Below the pieces are notes generated by a model. That model saw nothing but the letters and a program-made list of their open reading frames with translations, searched no databases and had not been told where the DNA came from. Below, piece by piece: positions 1 to 5,226 of a stretch of 5,669 nucleotides of DNA. The position numbers were made by a program, and so were the translations under genes. Source of the stretch: Acidocella sp. (GTDB lineage: Bacteria; Pseudomonadota; Alphaproteobacteria; Acetobacterales; Acetobacteraceae); NCBI GenBank assembly GCA_028687415.1, contig JAQUAC010000162.1, positions 1 through 5,669 of the forward strand, read 5' to 3'. The number at the start of each line of letters is the position of its first letter. The stretch's first letter is position 1.

Positions 1-2005
1 GGCCCTCACGCACCGCCGTCACGATCGTCGCGAAATTGTCATCCTGCAGCCCGAGGCTGGCCGCTTCCCGCGCGACATCGGTTCCTCCCCGCCCCATCGC
101 CACGCCAATATCCGCATGTGCCAAGGCGGGTGCGTCATTCACGCCGTCGCCGGTCATCGCGACGATCTCGCCATTCGCTTGCAGCGCGGTGACGATCCGG
201 ATCTTCTGCGCCGGATCGACCCGGGCATAGACACTCGTCTCCATCACCCGGTGGCGCAGCGCCTCATCATCCAGCGCGTGCAACTCCTGGCCGGTCATCA
301 CTGTTTCATTGCCATCCAGAATGCCCAGCGTGCGGGCAATTGCACGCGCGGTCACAGGATGATCGCCTGTGATCATCACGGGCCGGATACCGGCAATCCG
401 GCATGTGGCAACAGCCTCGCCAGCTTCTGGACGCGGCGGGTCAAGCAGGCCGGCAAGGCCAAGGAATTCAAGCCCGTGCTCAAGTTCTTCCGGGCGCCCA
501 GGCTTTTGCGTTCTGGGGCCGCAAGCAATGGCGAGAACGCGCAAACCATTTGCGGCCATTTCAGCGGCGGTGCGCAGGATGGCCTCATGCGCGGCAGGGG
601 CCGTGCCAGAGGCAACCGCCATGGTGGTGCAAAGCGGTAGGACCGCTTCGGGCGCGCCCTTTGTGTAGCTCACCAGCATCTCACCGTTCTGGTGTAGCGT
701 GGTCATTCGCCGCCGTATGGAGTCAAAGGGGATTTCCATGATGCGCGGCGCATGCGCCACCTCCCGCGCCTGCTCCAGCCCGGCGGCCTGCGCCGCGCGC
801 CACAGTGCTACTTCAGTCGGGTCGCCCAGAACATTGCCTGCCTCGTCCAGGGCGATATCATTGCACAGGAGCAGCGCCCGCAGAAACGCCAGAGCGGCGG
901 GGTCGTGCGGGGTGAGGGCATCCGCGGCCATGTGTCGTCCCGCGATCCAGACATCGGTCAGCCGCATTTCGTTGAGCGTCAGAGTGCCGGTTTTGTCCGA
1001 ACAAATCGTGGTGACGGAACCCAGGGTTTCCACCGCTGGCAGGCGGCGGATCAGGGCCTTTGCCTTCGCCATGCGTGAGGCGCCCAGCGCAAGCAGCACG
1101 GTCACAACCGCGGGCAGTGCCTCGGGTATCGCGGCGACGGCAAGGCTGAGCGCGGTCAGCAGCATCAGCAAGGGGGCCTCACCGCGCAGCAGGCCAATCC
1201 CGAAGATCAGCGCGCAGATCGCCACTGCCGCGACCGCGATCTGACGCCCGAACAGGGCCAGGCGCAGTTGCAGCGGGGTGCGTATGCTGTTCGCCCCTTC
1301 CAGCATCGCGGCGATTCGGCCAAGCTCTGTCGTCATGCCGGTCGCGACCACGACACCGCGCCCCCGTCCGTTCAGGACCATCGTGCCCTTATAGGCCATG
1401 CAACGCCGTTCAGGCAGCGCTTGGTCAGCGGCCTCCGGCGCGACCTGCTTATCGACTGGCGCCGATTCCCCGGTGAGAGCCGCTTCGCCAATCCGCAGCC
1501 CGGGGGCCTCGATCAGCCTGAGATCCGCTGGCACCGCGTTCCCGGCCTCAAGCAGCACGATATCCCCCGGCACTAGCGCCGTTGCCGGTAGCGCGCGCGG
1601 ATGGCCTCCACGTACCGCCACGGCAATGGGCGCGGTCATGCGCCGCAGCGCGGCCACCGTGTTCGCCGCCCGCATCTCCTGTAAAAATCCCACTACCGCG
1701 TTCAGGATCACGATCGCCAAGATCACGGCTGTGTCCTCGATATCACCGATAAAGCCGGAGAGAACGGCAGCCGCGATCAGCAGCAGGATCATGAAATCGC
1801 TGAACTGTGCAATCAGCATGGCGAGGTGGCCGCGCCGCTTGCCCTCGCGGATCTCGTTTGACCCGTAGTGCCTAGTGCGGGCAGTGGCTTCGGCTTCGGT
1901 CAGGCCGCGCGTGGCATTGCTGTCCAAGCGGGCAAGGGCCGCTTCGGGGGACAGTGTGTGCCAGTTCGCCACCGGCGGCGCGCGATGCGGCTCAGTGTTT
2001 GTCAT
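1..2005 (-). CDS. P-type cation-transporting ATPase, type IIA (PacL/SERCA-like), C-terminus beyond window
   Basis: This is an ATP-driven cation pump of the inner membrane. The reading frame is open from the ATG at 2005 to the window edge (668 codons; the family is usually about 850-950). A cation-ATPase N-terminal domain covers roughly residues 14-85. M1 and M2 lie near 68-87 and 92-109, the latter ending in FLQE. The actuator loop has TGES at 178-181. M3 and M4 lie near 252-273 and 279-306, with PEALP at 294-298 inside AAIPEALPAV. The phosphorylation site CSDKTGTLT has Asp337, and the nucleotide-binding domain has KGAPE at 449-453. The phosphorylation domain carries MITGDH at 544-549 and TGDGVNDAP at 618-626. 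The M4 motif closely resembles Ca2+ pumps and keeps the glutamate that binds ion in SERCA. M5-M6, which would settle Ca2+ against Na+, K+ or Mg2+, are missing, so the substrate is inferred. An in-frame ATG at 2020 would add five residues (MYFIF). The 2005 start fits the family better, but neither start has a clear ribosome binding site. It is probably co-transcribed with the AI-2E family gene upstream. Confidence 0.95.
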   Translation of the reverse strand, partial: MTNTEPHRAPPVANWHTLSPEAALARLDSNATRGLTEAEATARTRHYGSNEIREGKRRGHLAMLIAQFSDFMILLLIAAAVLSGFIGDIEDTAVILAIVILNAVVGFLQEMRAANTVAALRRMTAPIAVAVRGGHPRALPATALVPGDIVLLEAGNAVPADLRLIEAPGLRIGEAALTGESAPVDKQVAPEAADQALPERRCMAYKGTMVLNGRGRGVVVATGMTTELGRIAAMLEGANSIRTPLQLRLALFGRQIAVAAVAICALIFGIGLLRGEAPLLMLLTALSLAVAAIPEALPAVVTVLLALGASRMAKAKALIRRLPAVETLGSVTTICSDKTGTLTLNEMRLTDVWIAGRHMAADALTPHDPAALAFLRALLLCNDIALDEAGNVLGDPTEVALWRAAQAAGLEQAREVAHAPRIMEIPFDSIRRRMTTLHQNGEMLVSYTKGAPEAVLPLCTTMAVASGTAPAAHEAILRTAAEMAANGLRVLAIACGPRTQKPGRPEELEHGLEFLGLAGLLDPPRPEAGEAVATCRIAGIRPVMITGDHPVTARAIARTLGILDGNETVMTGQELHALDDEALRHRVMETSVYARVDPAQKIRIVTALQANGEIVAMTGDGVNDAPALAHADIGVAMGRGGTDVAREAASLGLQDDNFATIVTAVREG

Positions 2006-2204
2006 GAAGATAAAGTACATGGGAGTTCAGTAGGTACATTGTGAACAATCCGAAACTGACCCAGCCGCCTGTGAGGTTCATCTTTACGGCGATCACGTCG
2101 CCATGGCGTGACCGCACAGGCCCGGCAAGTCCGACAAGCGCAAGACATGCCAGGAGGCGAGCCGGATGACGGTGGTCTGATTCACGCCCCTGGTCCCACG
2201 GCAC
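1992..2204 (-). CDS. Possible small hypothetical protein between the AI-2E gene and the ATPase
   Basis: This is a 70-codon ORF with a GTG start. It overlaps the last 23 bases of the AI-2E family gene and the first 14 bases of the ATPase gene. The N-terminal part, up to about residue 35, is written partly over the neighbouring gene and looks unconvincing. The C-terminal part (from ATG-Asn-Leu-Thr-Gly-Gly-Trp, about residue 42) is hydrophobic and aromatic (WVSFGLFTMYLLN) and could be a short membrane segment. I do not recognise the family. Third codon positions are only moderately GC-rich, less so than in the neighbours. No good ribosome binding site precedes the GTG or the internal ATG. It could be a real small protein translated by coupling, a degenerate gene remnant, or a chance ORF filling the 176-base gap. 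Its stop lies just inside the ATPase start, which has no Shine-Dalgarno sequence of its own; that fits translational coupling but does not prove it. Confidence 0.25.
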   Translation of the reverse strand: MPWDQGRESDHRHPARLLACLALVGLAGPVRSRHGDVIAVKMNLTGGWVSFGLFTMYLLNSHVLYLHDKH

Positions 2205-3222
2205 GCTGGCGGAAGACCGAGAGTAGAAAGAGCGTGACGGTCACGGCCATCGGCCCCAGCACAAAGCCGGGGGCGCCAAATAGGATCAGTCCGCCGATGA
2301 TCGCGATAAAAGTCGGGACCGTATGCAATTTCAGCCGGTTGCCGACTAGGATTGGCCGGACGATGTTATCGACCTCGCCCACCACGAGCGCGCCCCACAG
2401 AGCCAGGACCACAGCTTTCACCTCGTGGCCTTCAAGCGCGAGGTACACAGCCTCCGGTATCCAGACGACAAAAGCGCCCAGTACCGGAATAATGGAAAGC
2501 AGACTCATCGCCACGCCCCAGAAAAGCGGCGCGGGCAGCCCCAGAGCCCAGAACATCAACCCGGCCAGCGCCCCCTGCAGCATGGCCACCATGAGTGTGC
2601 CGTAGACGATGGCATGCACAGTATCGATCATCCGGCGGAAAAACTGGCCAGTCTCTTCAGGCGTCAGGGGGAGGATGTCACGCAAGACATTGCTGACGGT
2701 GTGGCGGTCCCGCAGAAAATAGAAAAGGATGTAGAAGGTCAGGAGAATTTCGATCCCCTGCGTGAACGAGCCGCGCACGAAGGAGGCGCCAGCATTGCTC
2801 AGCACGGAGATAAGCTGGTTGAGAATACCTGGGAGGTCGATCTGCTGTTCTATCCATCCCACGGCAGGGGGAAGCTGCAGCGTTCCACTGGCTAACTTGG
2901 ATTGGATGAATGCGGCGCTGGAAATCGCGCCATGCACCAGCCGCTCCACTACCAACGCCGTTGGCGCGGCAACAACGATGATGGCAACAAGTACCGTGAC
3001 GATGGCCGCGATGCCAGAATAATGCAGTTTCTTTTCAAGATACTCCTGGATAGGTGAGAACAGCACAGCCAAGGTGAAGGCCCAAGTCAGCGCGCCGAAG
3101 AAAGGAACAGCTAGCAGGGCGCAGATGACTAGACCGCCAATAATCGCCGCGGCGAGCGTCAATAGGCTAATACGCGAGGCGTTCTGATGCTCAATATCTG
3201 GAAGGGGATCGGATGTATTCAT
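2182..3222 (-). CDS. AI-2E family (PerM/UPF0118) membrane transporter
   Basis: This is a complete 346-residue integral membrane protein, a normal length for the AI-2E transporter (formerly DUF20/PerM) family. After a short polar N-terminus there are hydrophobic segments near residues 19-41, 43-58 and 69-90. A less hydrophobic amphipathic stretch (about 95-150) follows, as is usual for the family. Further segments lie near 155-170, 203-228, 230-255, 267-283 and 303-336. Family signatures in the C-terminal half are PVLGAFVVWIPEA (246-258), a DNIVRPILVGNRLKLH block (285-300) and GGLILFGAPGFVLGP (310-324). Family members have been linked to autoinducer-2 export (TqsA) and to Na+(Li+)/H+ antiport; many are uncharacterised and I cannot assign a substrate. 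The ATG at 3222 is preceded by GAGAG about 9 bases upstream and by AAAAGG almost abutting it, so the ribosome binding site is weak. The ATPase gene follows 176 bases downstream on the same strand, suggesting a shared transcript. Confidence 0.93.
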   Translation of the reverse strand: MNTSDPLPDIEHQNASRISLLTLAAAIIGGLVICALLAVPFFGALTWAFTLAVLFSPIQEYLEKKLHYSGIAAIVTVLVAIIVVAAPTALVVERLVHGAISSAAFIQSKLASGTLQLPPAVGWIEQQIDLPGILNQLISVLSNAGASFVRGSFTQGIEILLTFYILFYFLRDRHTVSNVLRDILPLTPEETGQFFRRMIDTVHAIVYGTLMVAMLQGALAGLMFWALGLPAPLFWGVAMSLLSIIPVLGAFVVWIPEAVYLALEGHEVKAVVLALWGALVVGEVDNIVRPILVGNRLKLHTVPTFIAIIGGLILFGAPGFVLGPMAVTVTLFLLSVFRQRAVGPGA

Positions 3223-3329
3223 GCCTTTTGGCTCTCATTTGGACTAAGGAATTCAGGGACAACTAGAAAAATTCATCTCTGATCATTCGAGATGTAAGAC
3301 ACCCGCCAACTCGCATACCGGGCCAGATA

Positions 3330-3358
3330 GGCCGTCAAGCCAATAGGACGAGACGGCC
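3330..3358. repeat. Inverted repeat GGCCGTC-N15-GACGGCC in the leader of the AI-2E family gene
   Basis: The arms at 3330-3336 and 3352-3358 are perfect 7-bp complements separated by 15 bases. The stem is GC-rich and would be stable in RNA. It lies about 108 bases upstream of the AI-2E family start codon. It could be a structured leader element or a protein-binding palindrome; no T-run follows on either strand, so an intrinsic terminator is unlikely. Confidence 0.35.
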
Positions 3359-3388
3359 GTTAGTCATCGGCCTCGCTTGCACTCACTA

Positions 3389-3413
3389 CAGACAGGCGAG
3401 ACTGTTCTGTCTG
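3389..3413. repeat. Inverted repeat CAGACAG-N11-CTGTCTG
   Basis: The arms at 3389-3395 and 3407-3413 are perfect 7-bp complements around an 11-base spacer. A second overlapping dyad (ACAG at 3392-3395, CTGT at 3402-3405) sits inside the first, giving a compound palindrome as seen in some repressor operators. It lies about 170 bases upstream of the AI-2E family start. I cannot name a cognate regulator. Confidence 0.35.
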
Positions 3414-3493
3414 AAACCTAGTAGCCGATAATCATAAGGTGCTTCAGGCAAAACAAATTTCTTTTGAAGGCGACACTCAGGAGAAAAATTTAT

Positions 3494-3515
3494 TCTGACG
3501 TTGATCTGCGTCAGA
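3494..3515. promoter_or_regulatory. Palindrome containing an FNR/CRP-like half-site
   Basis: TCTGACG (3494-3500) and CGTCAGA (3509-3515) form a perfect 7-bp inverted repeat around 8 bases. Overlapping it, 3501-3514 reads TTGATCTGCGTCAG, which matches the left half of the FNR-type consensus TTGAT-N4-ATCAA exactly and the right half at three of five positions (GTCAG). Such sites are typical of oxygen- or nitrogen-oxide-responsive FNR/DNR regulators in proteobacteria. The nearest downstream gene on a suitable strand is the leftward AI-2E/ATPase unit, about 280 bases away. No good -10 element sits at the spacing expected for class II activation, so the assignment is tentative. Confidence 0.3.
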
Positions 3516-3575
3516 CCAATAGACGAAAGTCGGAAAGCCATGAAAGGCAAGTTCAAGGACTGATTTGGCGGTCGG

Positions 3576-3605
3576 GGCGGAGTAACGCCTTGCTTTTACT
3601 CCGCC
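3576..3605. terminator. Strong 10-bp hairpin downstream of the ligase gene, possible terminator
   Basis: GGCGGAGTAA (3576-3585) and TTACTCCGCC (3596-3605) are perfect complements around a 10-base loop, the longest perfect stem in the window. It lies about 112 bases beyond the ligase stop codon in the direction of its transcription. It could mark the end of that transcript, but no run of U follows the stem on the minus strand and only a short AT-rich stretch follows on the plus strand. It is therefore not a textbook intrinsic terminator. An mRNA-stabilising stem or a DNA-binding palindrome are alternatives. Confidence 0.4.
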
Positions 3606-3717
3606 AATTATTCCAGGCAAATATCACTTGGGACTTTGGGGATAGACCGTATTGAAATCGTAATTTGTTGATTTAATGTGTTGTTTAAGCTTGTGTGCGA
3701 GAGGGCTAGATACCCCC

Positions 3718-5079
3718 TTACATCCTCTCAAAGGACCGGAATTTTTCCCAGTCTGTCACGGCCTTGTTGAACGCATCCAGCTCCACCTTCGCCATGTTGG
3801 TGTAATGCCGCACCACGCCCAGCCCGAAAGCAGTGTGGGCGAACTCGCTCTCGGTGAACAGCTTTGCCGCGTCCGCCAGCGTGGCGGGCACGCGCGGTAG
3901 ATCGGCGGCATAAGCGTTGCCGGTGAAGAGCGGCACCGGGGCGTAGTCGCCCTCCACGCCCTCCAGCCCGGCGGCAATCATCGCCGCCAGCACGAGGTAG
4001 GGGTTCACATCCCCGCCCGGCAGGCGGTTCTCCACGCGGATGGACCTGCCATGCCCCAGCACGCGGAACGCGCAGGTGCGATTATCCAGCCCCCAGGCCA
4101 GCGCGGTGGGGGCGAAGCTGCCCACGGCGAAGCGCTTGTAGGAGTTGATGTTGGGCGCGAAGAGCAGCGTAATTTCCGGCGCATGGCGCAGTAGCCCGGC
4201 CATGAACTGCTTGAAGAATTTGGAAGGGCTGTGCCCGTCTGCATCCAGGAACACCGCATCGCCCGCCGCGTTGCGCACGCTGAGATGCGTGTGGCAGGAA
4301 TTGCCCTCGCGCTCGTTGAACTTGGCCATGAAGGTGAGGGCATGGCCCTCTTGCGCCGCGATCTCCTTGGCGGCTTCCTTATATATAACATGCTCGTCGC
4401 AGATGGTCAGTGCCGGGCCGTAGGCGAAATTAATCTCGTGCTGGCCAAGATTGCACTCGCCCTTGGAATTTTCCACCTGAATGCCTGCGGCCTCCATGGC
4501 GTTGCGGATACGCCGGATCACAGGCTCCACCCGCGCGGTGCCGAGAATGGAGTAGTCGTTATTATACTGATTGGCGGGCGTCAGGCCGCGATAGGCTTTT
4601 TCCCAAGCCTCTTCATAGGTGTTGCGGAACAGGATGAACTCCAGCTCCGTCGCGGCGAAGGCGCTGAGCCCGTGGCCCTTCAGCCGGTCAAGCTGCTTCT
4701 TCAGTATCGTGCGTGGCGAGACCTCCGCCGGCTTGTGCCCGCTAAGCTCTATGTCGCACAGAATAATGGCCGCCCCCGGCTGCCAGGGGGCTAGGCGCAG
4801 CGTTGAGATATCCGGCACGAAGACGAAATCGCCATAGCCCTTGTCCCAGGAGGTCAGCTCATAACCCTGCACTGGCCCGCATTCGATATCCGTTGCCAGC
4901 AGATAGGAGCAGCCTTCCGCCGCCTCCGTCGCCACGGATTCGAGGAAAAATTTCGGCATAACCCGTTTGCCCTGCAGGCGCCCCTGCATATCCACCGCGG
5001 CCATGATAACGGTATCAATTTCCCCGCGATCGGCCATGCCCTTCAATGCGGGCAAGGTCAGGTGGTTGGAGCCAGCCAT
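3718..5079 (-). CDS. Glutamine synthetase family protein, probable gamma-glutamyl-amine/polyamine ligase (PuuA-like)
   Basis: This cytoplasmic ATP-dependent ligase has the glutamine synthetase fold and is complete at 453 residues. The N-terminal beta-grasp domain covers about 15-110 and the catalytic domain about 120-445. Metal and substrate motifs can be read in order. ATELEF has Glu145 and Glu147, and GECNLGQHEINF (207-218) has Glu208 and Glu215. GNSCHTHLS (259-267) has His263 and His265. NSYKRF is at 312-317, DNRTCAFRV at 332-340 and RVENRLPGGDVNPY at 348-361. By eye-alignment to E. coli GlnA, the ammonia-site glutamate of the YEAP loop is replaced by Phe in SFAPT (321-325), and I see no equivalent of Asp50. 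The Tyr397 adenylylation motif is also absent. This pattern is known for GS-like enzymes that glutamylate bulkier amines (PuuA, GlnA3/GlnA4). The adjacent divergent permease supports an uptake-and-activation role, with the exact amine unknown. The ATG at 5079 is well supported by GGGAG seven bases upstream. True glutamine synthetase for nitrogen assimilation is unlikely. Confidence 0.92.
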   Translation of the reverse strand: MAGSNHLTLPALKGMADRGEIDTVIMAAVDMQGRLQGKRVMPKFFLESVATEAAEGCSYLLATDIECGPVQGYELTSWDKGYGDFVFVPDISTLRLAPWQPGAAIILCDIELSGHKPAEVSPRTILKKQLDRLKGHGLSAFAATELEFILFRNTYEEAWEKAYRGLTPANQYNNDYSILGTARVEPVIRRIRNAMEAAGIQVENSKGECNLGQHEINFAYGPALTICDEHVIYKEAAKEIAAQEGHALTFMAKFNEREGNSCHTHLSVRNAAGDAVFLDADGHSPSKFFKQFMAGLLRHAPEITLLFAPNINSYKRFAVGSFAPTALAWGLDNRTCAFRVLGHGRSIRVENRLPGGDVNPYLVLAAMIAAGLEGVEGDYAPVPLFTGNAYAADLPRVPATLADAAKLFTESEFAHTAFGLGVVRHYTNMAKVELDAFNKAVTDWEKFRSFERM

Positions 5080-5086
5080 GAAGAAT

Positions 5087-5091
5087 CTCCC
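5087..5091 (-). promoter_or_regulatory. Ribosome binding site of the GS-like ligase
   Basis: GGGAG on the minus strand is followed by seven bases and the ATG at 5079, a near-ideal Shine-Dalgarno arrangement that fixes this start codon. Confidence 0.7.
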
Positions 5092-5092
5092 A

Positions 5093-5114
5093 GGTTATTT
5101 TGATGATTATAACC
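5093..5114. promoter_or_regulatory. Candidate operator GGTTAT-N10-ATAACC in front of the ligase
   Basis: GGTTAT (5093-5098) and ATAACC (5109-5114) are perfect 6-bp inverted arms with 10 bases between them, a 22-bp dyad with a one-helical-turn-type spacing. It covers the predicted -10 box and transcription start of the ligase and ends one base before the bases leading into its ribosome binding site. A repressor bound here would block the promoter. The flanking CTCCCA (5087-5092) and TGGGAG (5123-5128) are also complementary. The cognate regulator is not in the window. Confidence 0.4.
5106..5111 (-). promoter_or_regulatory. Predicted -10 box (TATAAT) of the ligase promoter
   Basis: The minus strand reads TATAAT from 5111 to 5106, a perfect sigma-70 -10 consensus. 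A start of transcription near 5099 would give a leader of about 20 bases holding the GGGAG ribosome binding site. The best -35 candidate is TTCCTG (5135-5130), at 18 bases spacing and a poor match, so the promoter may need an activator. Confidence 0.45.
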
Positions 5115-5138
5115 ATAATTTTTGGGAGGCAGGAATGG

Positions 5139-5157
5139 AGAGAAGCTAAGTTTCTCT
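5139..5157. promoter_or_regulatory. Inverted repeat AGAGAA-N7-TTCTCT in the divergent promoter region
   Basis: The arms at 5139-5144 and 5152-5157 are perfect 6-bp complements around seven bases, centred in the 147-bp gap between ligase and permease. On the plus strand a possible promoter for the permease follows directly: TTGGCG at 5157-5162 with TATAGG at 5178-5183 (15-base spacing, weak), or TATAAA at 5191-5196. The dyad abuts this -35 region, so it could be an operator for the permease. The arms are short and chance occurrence is possible. Confidence 0.28.
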
Positions 5158-5214
5158 TGGCGAAGATAAATTCACCGTATAGGCTCCGTTTATAAAATAA
5201 ATCACAAGCGCAAC

Positions 5215-5220
5215 AAGGGG
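5215..5220 (+). promoter_or_regulatory. Ribosome binding site of the permease
   Basis: AAGGGG is followed by six bases (TATTTG) and the ATG at 5227, a good Shine-Dalgarno match and spacing that supports this start. Confidence 0.7.
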
Positions 5221-5226
5221 TATTTG

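Larger units (their letters stand above)
3223..3717. other. 495-bp gene-free region rich in inverted repeats
   Basis: No convincing gene lies between the ligase stop and the AI-2E family start. Base composition is more AT-rich than in the flanking genes, most obviously at 3430-3500 and 3600-3700. A 63-codon plus-strand ORF (3464-3655) lacks recognisable motifs and runs through two palindromes. The region must hold the 3' end of the ligase transcript and the promoter and leader of the leftward AI-2E/ATPase unit. It holds five perfect inverted repeats with arms of 6-10 bp, of which the four with arms of 7 bp or more are listed separately. The fifth, CATCTC/GAGATG at 3274-3294, is too short to stress. 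A weak minus-strand -10 (TATGAT, 3436-3431) is visible, but I see no matching -35. Confidence 0.6.

Noticed and set aside
116..640. Long plus-strand ORF of 174 codons opposite the ATPase gene
   Set aside because: It is an antisense shadow of the ATPase frame, which carries all P-type motifs. Its translation shows no domain and a composition typical of reverse frames in GC-rich genes.
699..1868. Several plus-strand ORFs of 100-180 codons opposite the ATPase gene
   Set aside because: Their alanine-, arginine- and serine-rich translations without motifs are artefacts of high GC opposite a real gene.
2108..3022. Plus-strand ORFs opposite the AI-2E family gene
   Set aside because: They are antisense shadows; the minus-strand frame gives a clean membrane protein with family motifs throughout.
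3464..3655. 63-codon plus-strand ORF in the intergenic region
   Set aside because: It has no recognisable domain, no convincing ribosome binding site and mixed codon use, and it runs through two perfect palindromes. It is most likely a chance ORF.
3660..3717. Possible terminator or tRNA-like fragment directly after the ligase stop
   Set aside because: Only a weak G-run/C-run pairing is visible, with no T-tract, and there is no anticodon arm, T-loop or acceptor pairing to support a tRNA remnant or attachment site.
4231..4794. 187-codon plus-strand ORF opposite the GS-like ligase
   Set aside because: It is the reverse frame of a gene with complete catalytic motifs and has no domain or ribosome binding site of its own.
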